Assembly: GCF_025147325.1 (NCBI RefSeq)
Contig: NZ_CP102262.1
Location: 2,914,001 to 2,978,000 of the forward strand
Source of the DNA: Bacteroides stercoris ATCC 43183
GTDB lineage: Bacteria; Bacteroidota; Bacteroidia; Bacteroidales; Bacteroidaceae
Length of the DNA: 64,000 nt
Direction: 5' to 3'
Made by a program: the position numbers and the translations under genes. This document shows, piece by piece, positions 15,808 to 24,742 of the stretch (its first letter is position 1; each line of letters opens with the position of its first letter). Under the pieces are notes generated by a model. It was not told the origin of the DNA and searched no databases. It saw only the letters and a list, made by a program, of their open reading frames with translations.

Positions 15808-17088
15808 ATGAAAAGAGACGATTTAATTTTCGATATCATCGAAAAAGAGCATCAACGTCAGCTCAAAGGTATTGAACTGATTGCATCAGAGAACTTCGTA
15901 AGTGATCAGGTTATGCAGGCAATGGGTTCCTGCCTCACCAACAAGTATGCAGAAGGTTATCCCGGCAAGCGCTACTACGGCGGTTGCGAAGTCGTAGACC
16001 AAAGCGAGCAGATTGCCATCGACCGCCTGAAACAGATTTTCGGCGCAGAATGGGCAAACGTACAGCCGCACTCAGGTGCACAGGCCAACGCTGCCGTATT
16101 CCTCGCAGTGCTGAACCCGGGCGACAAATTCATGGGCCTCAACCTTGCACACGGCGGTCACCTCTCTCACGGTTCGTCAGTGAATACTTCCGGCATTATC
16201 TACACTCCCTGCGAGTACAACCTGAATAAAGAAACCGGACGTGTGGACTACGACCAGATGGAAGAAGTGGCCCTGCGCGAGAAACCGAAAATGATTATCG
16301 GCGGCGGTTCTGCCTATTCACGCGAATGGGACTACAAACGCATGCGCGAAATAGCCGACAAGATAGGTGCTATCCTGATGGTAGACATGGCACACCCTGC
16401 CGGACTGATTGCCGCAGGCGAACTGGATAATCCCGTGAAATATGCCCATATCGTGACCTCTACCACCCATAAGACGTTGCGCGGTCCTCGTGGCGGTGTC
16501 ATCATGATGGGCAAGGACTTCCCCAACCCCTGGGGCAAGAAAACACCGAAGGGCGAAATCAAGATGATGTCCCAATTGCTCGACTCTGCCGTATTCCCCG
16601 GCATTCAGGGCGGCCCGCTGGAACATGTCATCGCTGCGAAAGCCGTTGCCTTCGGCGAAATTCTGCAACCGGAATGGAAAGAATATGCCAAACAGGTGAA
16701 GAAAAACGCCGCTACGCTGGCACAAGCCCTGATAGACCGTGGCTTTACCATCGTTTCCGGCGGTACGGACAACCACTCCATGCTGGTAGACCTGCGTAGC
16801 AAATATCCCGACCTGACAGGTAAGGTAGCCGAAAAGGCATTGGTATCTGCCGACATCACCGTGAACAAGAACATGGTTCCGTTCGATACCCGCTCCGCAT
16901 TCCAGACCTCCGGTATCCGTCTGGGTACTCCCGCCATCACAACCCGCGGCGCCAAAGAAGACCTGATGCTGGAAATCGCTGAAATGATTGAGACCGTTCT
17001 CTCCAACGTAGAAAACGAACAGGTCATTGCCGACGTCCGCGCACGCGTAAATGCCAAGATGAAGGAATATCCGCTGTTCGCTTACTGA
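15808..17088 (+). CDS. glyA: Serine hydroxymethyltransferase
   Basis: 426 residues. Typical landmarks: [19 protein letters not shown] near the start, [32 protein letters not shown] and the PLP lysine in [13 protein letters not shown] at about residue 222. It converts serine and tetrahydrofolate to glycine and methylene-THF, the main entry to one-carbon metabolism. It is convergent with fhs, which works in the same folate pathway, across a shared terminator. Start: the ATG at 15808, matching the family's MKRDDxIFxxIxxE opening. Confidence 0.97.
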   Translation: MKRDDLIFDIIEKEHQRQLKGIELIASENFVSDQVMQAMGSCLTNKYAEGYPGKRYYGGCEVVDQSEQIAIDRLKQIFGAEWANVQPHSGAQANAAVFLAVLNPGDKFMGLNLAHGGHLSHGSSVNTSGIIYTPCEYNLNKETGRVDYDQMEEVALREKPKMIIGGGSAYSREWDYKRMREIADKIGAILMVDMAHPAGLIAAGELDNPVKYAHIVTSTTHKTLRGPRGGVIMMGKDFPNPWGKKTPKGEIKMMSQLLDSAVFPGIQGGPLEHVIAAKAVAFGEILQPEWKEYAKQVKKNAATLAQALIDRGFTIVSGGTDNHSMLVDLRSKYPDLTGKVAEKALVSADITVNKNMVPFDTRSAFQTSGIRLGTPAITTRGAKEDLMLEIAEMIETVLSNVENEQVIADVRARVNAKMKEYPLFAY

Positions 17089-17136
17089 TTATGAAATCGG
17101 GAAATAATAGTTTCTACAATAAAAAGTAAAAAAGAT

Positions 17137-17179
17137 AAGCTGCGCAGTTCAAACGAACCTTGCGCAGCTTATTTTTTAA
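17137..17179. terminator. Bidirectional terminator between glyA and fhs
   Basis: AAGCTGCGCA (17137-17146) pairs with TGCGCAGCTT (17161-17170), with an inner GTTC/GAAC pairing. A T-run follows on the plus strand (17171-17177) and an A-rich run precedes it, giving a T-run on the minus strand, so it can end both convergent transcripts. Confidence 0.85.
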
Positions 17180-17211
17180 TTCTCAATTTTCAATTCTCTA
17201 TTTAAGAAGGT

Positions 17212-18882
17212 TCAGGAAAGCCCCTCTATATTGCCGTCCACTATGTCGATGTGCTCCGCTTGCGGCACTTTGGGCAGCCCCGGCATACGGAGTATCTCAC
17301 CGGCAATGGCAACGAGCATTTCCGCACCGTTGTTGATAACGATGTCCTTAATGTGGAACTCGAAGTTATTGACAGCACCGTATATTTTGGGGTCGGCAGA
17401 GAAGGAGTATTGCGTCTTGGCTATGCAGACGGGATAATGTGCAATACCCATTTCTTCGATAAGCTTCATCATCTTGCGTGAAGCGCTGCTGTAGGTCACT
17501 ACACTTGCGCCATAAAGGTTGCATGCCACTTTCTCTATCTTCTGCTGTACGGTATCGTTTTCCCCGTAAGTATATTGTAACGGGGCGGATGGCTTCTTTT
17601 CGATTGTTTCCACAACGAGGTTAGCCAAATCCACCGCACCTTCCCCACCCTCGGCAAAGGCATTGTTAATGGCGAAGCCCACTTTCAAGTCTTCTTCGCA
17701 ATGACGGCGGATAGCTTCTACCTCTTCGTCCGTATCGCTGGCAAAACGGTTGAAGGCAACCACAACGGTCTGCCCGAAATAGCGCAGGTTACGGATGTGT
17801 TTGTCAAGATTGCCAAAGCCTTCCTTCAGTCCTTCCATGTTCGGCTCCTTAATGCGGTCGAGGCTGACACCGCCGTGCATCTTCAATCCCTGTGCAGTGG
17901 CAACGATAACGGTCAGTTTGGGTTGCAGACCGCTTTTGCGGCATTTGATATTATAGAACTTCTCCGCTCCCAAGTCCGCACCGAAGCCGGCTTCCGTCAC
18001 TACGTAATCGCCGAAGGTCATAGCCATTTTGGTAGCGAGGATGGAGTTGCAGCCATGCGCTATATTTGCGAACGGACCGCCATGCACAAAAGCGGCTGTT
18101 CCTTCGGTGGTCTGTACCAGGTTGGGATGGATGGCATCTTTCAGCAGTACGGTGACGGCGCCCGCCACACCTAAATCTTTCACTGTAAACGGCTTGCCTT
18201 CATAGTCAAAGCCAAGTATGATATTCTCGATGCGTCTGCGGAGGTCTTCCGTATCCTTTGCCAGACAGAGAATTGCCATAATCTCCGATGCAGGTGTAAT
18301 GTCGAAACCGGACTCCAGGGTAACCCCGTTGGTACGTGGTCCAAGTCCGGTAACAATGCTGCGCAGGGAGCGGTCGTTCACATCGAGCACACGCCGCCAG
18401 ATGATTTCTTTCAGGCCGAATCCGTCCGCCTGATGCTGGTAGATATAGTTATCCAGCAAAGCGGAAATCATATTGTGAGCGGAAGTGATGGCATGGAAAT
18501 CTCCTGTGAAATGTAAGTTTATCTTCTCCATAGGAAGTACCTGCGCGTAGCCGCCGCCTGCCGCTCCGCCTTTCATGCCGAAGCACGGACCCAGCGAGGG
18601 TTCGCGCAAGGCTACGATGGCTTTCTTGCCTATCTTGTTCAGTCCCAATGCCAGGCCGATAGAGACCGTGGTTTTGCCAATGCCTGCCTTTGTGGCCGTA
18701 ATGGCGGTTACCAGAATCAGGTTGCTCTGCTTTACCTTCTCCTCGTCAATCAGGTGTTCGGGAATCTTGGCAATGTAGCGGCCGTAGTTCTCTACTTCTT
18801 CACGGGGAATGCCGACACTTTCGGCAACCTGCTTTATTTTCTTCAGTTCAATGCTGCGTGCTATTTCGATATCCGATTTCAT
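17212..18882 (-). CDS. fhs: Formate-tetrahydrofolate ligase
   Basis: 556 residues from the ATG at 18882 ([20 protein letters not shown], the family start); the frame extends upstream only through promoter sequence. The P-loop is [20 protein letters not shown] near residue 55, followed by [19 protein letters not shown] and [16 protein letters not shown]. It makes 10-formyl-THF from formate, ATP and THF, feeding purine and one-carbon pools. Convergent with glyA. A good promoter box lies 49 bp upstream. Confidence 0.97.
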   Translation of the reverse strand: MKSDIEIARSIELKKIKQVAESVGIPREEVENYGRYIAKIPEHLIDEEKVKQSNLILVTAITATKAGIGKTTVSIGLALGLNKIGKKAIVALREPSLGPCFGMKGGAAGGGYAQVLPMEKINLHFTGDFHAITSAHNMISALLDNYIYQHQADGFGLKEIIWRRVLDVNDRSLRSIVTGLGPRTNGVTLESGFDITPASEIMAILCLAKDTEDLRRRIENIILGFDYEGKPFTVKDLGVAGAVTVLLKDAIHPNLVQTTEGTAAFVHGGPFANIAHGCNSILATKMAMTFGDYVVTEAGFGADLGAEKFYNIKCRKSGLQPKLTVIVATAQGLKMHGGVSLDRIKEPNMEGLKEGFGNLDKHIRNLRYFGQTVVVAFNRFASDTDEEVEAIRRHCEEDLKVGFAINNAFAEGGEGAVDLANLVVETIEKKPSAPLQYTYGENDTVQQKIEKVACNLYGASVVTYSSASRKMMKLIEEMGIAHYPVCIAKTQYSFSADPKIYGAVNNFEFHIKDIVINNGAEMLVAIAGEILRMPGLPKVPQAEHIDIVDGNIEGLS

Positions 18883-18930
18883 ATATAGGGTCTTTTCTTT
18901 AAATAACAACTTTGTTTTTTTTGAAAGCTG

Positions 18931-18938
18931 CAAAAGTA
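18931..18938 (-). promoter_or_regulatory. -7 box of the fhs promoter
   Basis: On the minus strand TACTTTTG (18938 to 18931) matches TAnnTTTG exactly and is preceded at 19 nt by CTG, a weak -33. The start codon is 49 bp downstream. Confidence 0.55.
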
Positions 18939-19020
18939 CAAAAAAGAAGGGAAAATGCAGGTATATGAAAAAGAATTTAGTATCAGCTTAACTACCCGAA
19001 CAGGATTGGTTATCAAACAA

Positions 19021-21186
19021 TCATTTGAACCGCGACGTATCCACTCCTTCCCTCTTCTTTTCCTTATAACCGCCGAACTTGTATGTGAACGATACGCCCA
19101 ACTCGCGGAAACAAGAGTAATGGTTGGTTACATTCTGCGTCTGGAAGCGGATGCGCGGAGAAATCTGCCCGGTCTCGAATATATCGTTGCAATACAGATT
19201 CAGGACGGCCTTTCCCTTGGCAAAGCCATAGCGCAAGGCGGCATTTACATTGCCGGAAACAGGCAGGTCGTAAATTCCCTGAATCGCTTTGCTGTGCACA
19301 AATCCGGTGACGGTCAGCTTCAGGTCGGGCTTGGTGGAAAGGGTGAAGGTGTTGTTCATTTGGGCGATGCCGTAACACTGTTTGCGGTCGAAGGGGATAT
19401 CCCAAAAGTCGCTGTCTTTCTCGCGATGCCAGATGCCGATAAAGGTCAGGCGGGAATTCAACCAGTTCTTTACCTTAAAGGGCACTGATGCCTGTATGCC
19501 AAACTGTTGGCGGTAGTCAAAGTTCAGGTATTTATAGATTTCAACCAGCCGTTGCGAGGACTGGTAAAGCGTCTGTACCGAGTAGTCCTTGGTGTGGCTG
19601 AACCAGGTGCTGAAGATGTACTTGCCCTTTAAGATATAGTTCATTTGAAACTCATAGCTTTGCGCAGGTTTCAGCAGAGGGTTGCCGTGAATCTCGGAAT
19701 ATCCGCCGCCGATATAAGAAACGGCATCCTGCACGGCCCAATAGTCGGGATAGTGCTTATCGCTGCTCAGCGCAAGTTGCAGGATATGTCCGGGGGCAGG
19801 CATATAGTTCAGGTTGACGGTGGGATACCAATCCCACTGGTTCCAAACGGGCGTTTTATAACGCTCCACAGCCAGCGAGGCATCCAGCGAGAGTTTATCG
19901 CCGAAACTCTTGCTGAAACCTGCATAGATGTTCAGCGTTTCTTCCCGTTTGCGGGATTTCATATTAGTGAAGTTACCGGCGGAATTATCACCGGCTGCCA
20001 ACGAAGTTGTATTTTCATCTCCCAACTGTTCGCCGGTCTCCGGGTCGTAGTAATATTGGTAACTGTTGTCGATGCCGGTGGTATAGACAATACCGTAATT
20101 CAGTCCCCAGCCCTTGCCCAGGCTGTGTTCCTGCGCCAGAAACATTTTCCAGCGGTTGATGCGCTGGCAGTCCTGTGTAAAGAAGTCAAGCTCGTCGTTT
20201 TCCAGCAGGCGGCTGTTCAGCAACTGGTCGGACGGAGAACGGTAGTAAGTGAACTCCACACCGGCTTTCATGCCGAAAGGCGTGGAATAGTCCAGCCGGC
20301 CGTTGTGAAGCCAGTCGGTACTGTTGCTCAACGTGGCGGACTGCTGCGAACCGTTGATATTCATCCGGTTGTGAGACGTTGTATAGTTACCGTTGTAGAC
20401 AAAGCTCAACTGATGGTCTTTAGCGATAGTATAATCGGCTCCCACCCGGAAACTATGCGTATGCGAACGGGCGCGGCGTACCTCATCGGTTGCCATCGGG
20501 TACACCGAGCCATCCGCCAAAGCGTGCATAGCATCTTTGTCCGTCGTAGTGTAAGTACGGCCGTGTTTGTGCGAGTAAAGAAAATCCGTTGAGAATTTAT
20601 TTCCGTTATATAAAAGGCTGGCACGCTCTTCAAAACCTTCGTAATGCTTCTGATTGTATTTGCCGTAGAGTTCGCCCTGCCAGGAAGAGGGACCGTCCGC
20701 GGTTTGCTTCAGTTGCACGTTGATAAGTGCGCCGCGCACCTGGTAGCGGGCGGGTGCGTTGTACATCACTTCGGCTTTTTCTATCCGGCTTGCGGGGATA
20801 CTCCGCAACAGTGTGTAAAGCTGTTCGACGCTGAGGGTGGTCACTTTTCCGTTCAGAATGACGGTGACACCCTGCCCTGCCAGTTGCAAGCCGCCGTTCA
20901 TCTCGGTTACACCGGGAAGCTCCTTTACGGCATCGTAGGCATTGTCCACAGGCAGGTCGCGGATAAGCTGCGGCAAGTCATACACCAGTTTGCCTTGCGA
21001 GGCTTTGACTACGGGGCGTTCGCCGATAATCATCACTTCGGGCAGGCTTTGGTAGATACTGTCCAGGCGGGCATCCGAGGTAATGATGCTGTCGGCGCTG
21101 AGGGTACGTTCTCCGCCGGTGATTTCCTGGGCGGAGATGCCGGCACTAAAAAGGCTGATTACTGATAACAGATAAAATCGTTTCAT
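19021..21186 (-). CDS. TonB-receptor-like outer-membrane beta-barrel protein
   Basis: 721 residues. A signal peptide (about 1-19, ending ISAQ) is followed by a plug-like domain: LPEVMIIGERPVVKASQGKL, then NAYDAVKELPGVTEM and QGVTVILNGKVTTLSVEQLY. A large beta-barrel with alternating aromatic strands fills the rest (outer membrane protein beta-barrel family). No carboxypeptidase-regulatory N-domain is present, unlike most SusC proteins, and no SusD partner follows. The cargo is unknown. It is divergent from a two-component system, with shared direct repeats in the spacer, so control by that system is a fair inference. Confidence 0.85.
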   Translation of the reverse strand: MKRFYLLSVISLFSAGISAQEITGGERTLSADSIITSDARLDSIYQSLPEVMIIGERPVVKASQGKLVYDLPQLIRDLPVDNAYDAVKELPGVTEMNGGLQLAGQGVTVILNGKVTTLSVEQLYTLLRSIPASRIEKAEVMYNAPARYQVRGALINVQLKQTADGPSSWQGELYGKYNQKHYEGFEERASLLYNGNKFSTDFLYSHKHGRTYTTTDKDAMHALADGSVYPMATDEVRRARSHTHSFRVGADYTIAKDHQLSFVYNGNYTTSHNRMNINGSQQSATLSNSTDWLHNGRLDYSTPFGMKAGVEFTYYRSPSDQLLNSRLLENDELDFFTQDCQRINRWKMFLAQEHSLGKGWGLNYGIVYTTGIDNSYQYYYDPETGEQLGDENTTSLAAGDNSAGNFTNMKSRKREETLNIYAGFSKSFGDKLSLDASLAVERYKTPVWNQWDWYPTVNLNYMPAPGHILQLALSSDKHYPDYWAVQDAVSYIGGGYSEIHGNPLLKPAQSYEFQMNYILKGKYIFSTWFSHTKDYSVQTLYQSSQRLVEIYKYLNFDYRQQFGIQASVPFKVKNWLNSRLTFIGIWHREKDSDFWDIPFDRKQCYGIAQMNNTFTLSTKPDLKLTVTGFVHSKAIQGIYDLPVSGNVNAALRYGFAKGKAVLNLYCNDIFETGQISPRIRFQTQNVTNHYSCFRELGVSFTYKFGGYKEKKREGVDTSRFK

Positions 21187-21240
21187 ACGTATTCGATGCT
21201 TTAATTTATTGTATTTGATGTTTTAGTTCGTTTTCACACC

Positions 21241-21248
21241 GCAAAGTA
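21241..21248 (-). promoter_or_regulatory. Candidate -7 box for the outer-membrane barrel gene
   Basis: Minus-strand TACTTTGC (21248 to 21241), one base short of the TAnnTTTG spacing, 55 bp upstream of the ATG at 21186. The nearest direct-repeat half (TTACC) begins 6 bp upstream of it. Confidence 0.35.
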
Positions 21249-21253
21249 CGGCA

Positions 21254-21320
21254 TTACCCGCCCGACTTTGTGTTATCGCCTGCTTACCAAGTGTTATCTA
21301 CTGTTACCGGAAGTGTTATT
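21254..21320. promoter_or_regulatory. Three direct repeats between barrel gene and kinase, likely regulator binding sites
   Basis: GTGTTATC at 21270-21277 and 21291-21298 and GTGTTATT at 21313-21320 are spaced 21 and 22 bp; each is preceded by TTACC (21254, 21284, 21304). About two helical turns between copies puts them on one DNA face, as for OmpR-type dimers. They lie directly upstream of the kinase -7 box. Confidence 0.55.
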
Positions 21321-21358
21321 TAGTCTTATCGCACGATACACCGCACACCATAACTCCT

Positions 21359-21366
21359 TATCTTTG
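21359..21366 (+). promoter_or_regulatory. -7 box of the kinase / regulator operon
   Basis: TATCTTTG fits TAnnTTTG and lies 26 bp before the kinase ATG. No TTG stands at -33, where the last direct repeat ends instead, which suggests an activator-dependent promoter. Confidence 0.5.
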
Positions 21367-21391
21367 CCTGCACAAATATCAAGGAACCACC

Positions 21392-23098
21392 ATGAAACTG
21401 CCTTTGAAATACATTGCCATACTCGTTATCCTGTCTTTGGCGGGTATCTTCTCCTACCAGGCCTACTGGCTCGGCGGGCTGTACCGCACCATGCGCAACG
21501 ACCTGGAGCGCAACATCATAGAAGCCATGCGCATGAGCGACTATAACGAAATGATGCTGCGTGTGGAAAGGATGCGCAAGGACAGTGCCGACCATGGGAC
21601 AGTGAGCGTATCCGCCGGATTCGAGAAAGACGGAACGCAAAACAAAACCTATGTACACAGCACCACCAGCATAGACCGCAACGGCCGGAAAGAAGAAACC
21701 TCCGACCAGCAGGTCATTCATCAAAAGAGCGACACCCTTTTGATGAGTATCTCGGACAATTCCTCCGTACAGGCTATTATCACCCGTGATGGCATCGCCG
21801 TCCCGGACTCCGACGATGTACTTTTCATAGAACGGAACAAAGACCGGAACAAGGCTCAATGGCTGAATGCCGATTCAGCCCAAAAGAAGCTGGAAGCCGC
21901 CATAAAAGACACCGATGTTCTGCCCCAGGCCGCACTGAGGGCAAACAGCGGGCTGGATGTTATTCTGCGCGACCAGAACAGCATGCTGGAACTCGCCACA
22001 TATTTCCAGCGCGGCCTGCACTCCGGCCTGGATGTCATTTCCGACCCCGATGTCCTTGTATACGACAGCCTGCTCACCTTTCAGCTCAAAGACCGGGGCA
22101 TCACGCTGCCCCACCGCCTGGAGCATATCTATACGAACGACAAAGCATCTCCCCATACGTTTACAGACACGCTTGCCGTGGCCGGTACTCCCGGATACGT
22201 TCCAAGCCCCGAAGCCAAGCTATACGAGTACGCTTTCGACATCAGTACCCATCAGAGCTACCGCCTTTGGATGGAACCCGTTACCCCGTTGGTGCTGAAG
22301 CAGATGTCGGGCATTCTGACTACCTCGTTCGTTATCCTCATCATCCTCTGCTTCGCGTTCTGGATACTTATCCGCACCATCTTGCAGCAAAAGACGCTGG
22401 AGGAGATGAAAAGCGACTTTACCAACAACATCACCCACGAACTGAAAACCCCTATCGCCGTGGCCTATGCCGCCAACGATGCCCTGCTGAACTTTAACCA
22501 GGCGGACGAAAAGGCCAAGCGCGACAAGTATCTGCGCATCTGCCAGGAACAGTTGCAACGGCTCAGCGGACTTGTCGAACAGATACTCTCCATGAGCATG
22601 GAACGCCGCAAGACCTTCCGCCTGCATCCGGAACCGCTGTCCATGGAAAGCATTCTCGAACCGCTTATCGAGCAGCATAAACTGAAGGCGGAGAAGCCCG
22701 TGCATATCTCTACGGACATCGAGCCTGTCGGGCTTACCCTCACGGCAGACCGTACGCACTTCAGCAACATCATCAGCAACCTGATTGACAATGCCATAAA
22801 ATACTCGCCCGAAGCAGCGGACGTAAACATCCGTTGCCGGCAAACCGCCTCTGCCGGACAAGGAGAGTTTGTTGAAATCGCCATCAGCGACCGTGGAACA
22901 GGTATCGCTCCCGAAAAGCAGAGCCACATATTCGATAAGTTCTACCGCGTTCCCACCGGCAATCTGCACAACGTGAAGGGCTACGGCCTCGGTCTGTTCT
23001 ATGTCAAGACCATGACCGAAAAGCACGGCGGAAGCGTAACGGTAAAGAGCGAACCGGGCAAAGGAAGCACGTTCACTCTGAGGTTTCCGAACGGATAA
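21392..23098 (+). CDS. Membrane sensor histidine kinase
   Basis: 568 residues. TM1 (about 7-27) and TM2 (about 304-328) bracket a periplasmic sensor region of about 275 residues with no recognised domain. Cytoplasmic motifs: H-box FTNNITHELKTPIA (His about 349), N-box LIDNAIKYS (about 465), G1 DRGTGIAPEK (about 500) and G2 GYGLGLFYVK (about 530). It phosphorylates the OmpR-type regulator encoded 209 nt downstream. The signal is unknown; the divergent outer-membrane protein and the large periplasmic domain suggest envelope or nutrient sensing. Six palindromic repeats separate it from its partner gene. Confidence 0.93.
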   Translation: MKLPLKYIAILVILSLAGIFSYQAYWLGGLYRTMRNDLERNIIEAMRMSDYNEMMLRVERMRKDSADHGTVSVSAGFEKDGTQNKTYVHSTTSIDRNGRKEETSDQQVIHQKSDTLLMSISDNSSVQAIITRDGIAVPDSDDVLFIERNKDRNKAQWLNADSAQKKLEAAIKDTDVLPQAALRANSGLDVILRDQNSMLELATYFQRGLHSGLDVISDPDVLVYDSLLTFQLKDRGITLPHRLEHIYTNDKASPHTFTDTLAVAGTPGYVPSPEAKLYEYAFDISTHQSYRLWMEPVTPLVLKQMSGILTTSFVILIILCFAFWILIRTILQQKTLEEMKSDFTNNITHELKTPIAVAYAANDALLNFNQADEKAKRDKYLRICQEQLQRLSGLVEQILSMSMERRKTFRLHPEPLSMESILEPLIEQHKLKAEKPVHISTDIEPVGLTLTADRTHFSNIISNLIDNAIKYSPEAADVNIRCRQTASAGQGEFVEIAISDRGTGIAPEKQSHIFDKFYRVPTGNLHNVKGYGLGLFYVKTMTEKHGGSVTVKSEPGKGSTFTLRFPNG

Positions 23099-23113
23099 AA
23101 GGAGTACCCGCCC

Positions 23114-23240
23114 GTTTCCCCCGGAAGAAACTCCGGTTTCCCTTAAGGGGAACGCGCGTTTCCTTTAAAGGGAACTGTCGTTTCCCCTAATGGGAACGGA
23201 AGTTTCTCCCGGCGGAAACGGAAGTTTACTTAGGAGAAAC
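23114..23240. repeat. Six tandem palindromes with exact 22-bp period
   Basis: Units start at 23114, 23136, 23158, 23180, 23202 and 23224. Each is a GTTT...(G)AAC palindrome of 17-18 bp with 4-5 bp between; a clear one is GTTTCCTTTAAAGGGAAC (23158-23175). The centres vary while the arms keep pairing, so the palindrome is conserved rather than the sequence. The array begins 16 bp after the kinase stop and ends 68 bp before the regulator start. It is absent elsewhere in the window. Possible roles: RNA hairpin array setting the kinase to regulator ratio, or multiple binding sites. Confidence 0.85.
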
Positions 23241-23307
23241 AGGAATATATCCCCGGAGTACATACAGATATTACATAAACAAGAATAACAAGAAAGATAA
23301 GGATGTC

Positions 23308-24024
23308 ATGGATAAAATAAAAGTATTGCTGGTTGAGGATGAAGAGACCCTCGCCATGATTATAAAGGACACGCTGGAAGGGCAAAGTTTCATTATCCAC
23401 ACCGCTGCCGACGGCGAGGAGGGGTTGCGCCTGTTCTTCGACCTGCGCCCCGATGTGCTGGTGGCAGACGTCATGATGCCCCGTATGGACGGCTTCGAAA
23501 TGGTACGCCGCATCCGCCAGACCGACAAGCACACGCCGGTGCTTTTCCTCACTGCACGCTCTGCCATCAATGATGTTGTAGAGGGCTTTGAACTCGGCGC
23601 CAACGATTATCTGAAGAAACCTTTCGGTATGCAGGAACTGATTATCCGCATCAAGGCGCTGGCGGGCAAGGCTTTCAACTTTACGGAACCTGCTCCCAAA
23701 GAAGTCACCGACTTTGAAATAGGCAATTACCGGTTCAACCCCGTCACGCAACGGCTGTCGTATACAGGAACCGGTGCTGCTCCGCACGCCGATACGGAGA
23801 TGGAACTCTCACACCGCGAATCGGAAATACTGAAGCGCCTCTGCGAGAACCGCAATCAGGTGGTCAATACCCAGAATGTACTGCTCGACCTCTGGGGAGA
23901 CGACAGCTTCTTCAACTCCCGCAGCCTGCACGTATTTATAACGAAGCTGCGCCACAAGCTGGCGCAAGACGACCGCATCCGCATCGTAAACGTGCGGGGG
24001 ATAGGCTATAAACTGATAGTATAA
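23308..24024 (+). CDS. OmpR-family response regulator
   Basis: 238 residues. The receiver domain has the acidic pocket VEDEE (about 9-13), phospho-acceptor Asp54 in LVADVMMPRMDG, Thr in FLTARS and Lys in DYLKKPFG. The C-terminal winged helix (about 135-238) includes SHRESEILKRLCENRNQVV and SRSLHVFITKLRHKL. It is the partner of the kinase upstream; both are probably on one transcript. Likely targets are the direct repeats at 21254-21320, upstream of the operon and of the divergent barrel gene (inferred). Confidence 0.94.
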   Translation: MDKIKVLLVEDEETLAMIIKDTLEGQSFIIHTAADGEEGLRLFFDLRPDVLVADVMMPRMDGFEMVRRIRQTDKHTPVLFLTARSAINDVVEGFELGANDYLKKPFGMQELIIRIKALAGKAFNFTEPAPKEVTDFEIGNYRFNPVTQRLSYTGTGAAPHADTEMELSHRESEILKRLCENRNQVVNTQNVLLDLWGDDSFFNSRSLHVFITKLRHKLAQDDRIRIVNVRGIGYKLIV

Positions 24025-24072
24025 AGAATAAGAAATAATATAAAGAAGTTTCAGAAAATTGACGGAAAGGAT

Positions 24073-24080
24073 TATCTTTG
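24073..24080 (+). promoter_or_regulatory. -7 box before the 24.1-kb secreted protein gene
   Basis: TATCTTTG, an exact TAnnTTTG match, 32 bp before the ATG at 24112, suggesting this gene has its own promoter rather than only read-through from the two-component operon. Confidence 0.5.
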
Positions 24081-24111
24081 TCTGAGAAGAAAACAATAAC
24101 CGTGCCCAATC

Positions 24112-24693
24112 ATGAAACAAGTTTGTTTTTTTATCATCGCCCTGCTGGCAAGCGTCGTTTCACTGCACGCCCAAACCGAAGCGAAGGGCGACAGCATACG
24201 CTCCCATAGCCTGCCCGACGGTACGCCGCCCGAAGGGACATTCCTACCCGAAACGAAGAATTATGACGGCTTTCTCCTGGACATGAGCCTCATGAGAATG
24301 GAAGCTCCCCGCCTGCCCCGGTTTACGTTGGAAATACCGGATGCAAGCAAAGACTACAGCCGGATATTCCGTCTCAACCCGGACGCGACCTACTCGCAGG
24401 GGCTTTCAAATGTGTTCTCGCTCACCAACGCCACCGTTTACAGCATGAATCCGTTTGGGCTGACGGGCTTCTGGTCATCGCCGGAGAACCTGCAAATGGG
24501 CAGCTTCAAACTGAAGAACGGAATGCGTATCAATACATACGGCGAGTACGACAAGGACGGCTGGAAAGTTCCCAACCGTTCGGCATTGCCGTGGGAGAAG
24601 AACAACTTCAAGGGAGCATTTGAAATGAAATCCGCCAACGGTGCATTCGGCATACGCATCGAAGTACAGCAGGGCAACCGGACGCCGTTCTAA
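24112..24693 (+). CDS. Secreted protein of unknown function
   Basis: 193 residues with a signal peptide (about 1-20, FFIIALLASVVSLHAQ). The mature part has no recognised domain. Visible stretches include PPEGTFLPETKNYDGFLLDM, SLTNATVYSMNPFGLTGFW and a C-terminal GAFGIRIEVQQGNRTPF. It has no lipobox cysteine and no second hydrophobic segment, so a periplasmic or surface location is likely. It follows the response regulator by 87 nt with its own promoter box and may belong to that regulon. Function not assignable from sequence alone. Confidence 0.7.
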   Translation: MKQVCFFIIALLASVVSLHAQTEAKGDSIRSHSLPDGTPPEGTFLPETKNYDGFLLDMSLMRMEAPRLPRFTLEIPDASKDYSRIFRLNPDATYSQGLSNVFSLTNATVYSMNPFGLTGFWSSPENLQMGSFKLKNGMRINTYGEYDKDGWKVPNRSALPWEKNNFKGAFEMKSANGAFGIRIEVQQGNRTPF

Positions 24694-24742
24694 CCGTAAA
24701 CATCACAAACTGATATAATCAGATACAGCGGTTCGACCCTAA

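Noticed and set aside
23114..23240. CRISPR array
   Set aside because: The 22-bp units leave only 4-5 bp between palindromes, so there are no spacers, and no cas gene is present.
21392..24024. Naming the two-component pair RprX/RprY
   Set aside because: Layout is compatible with many Bacteroides kinase / OmpR pairs and no diagnostic segment could be confirmed by eye.
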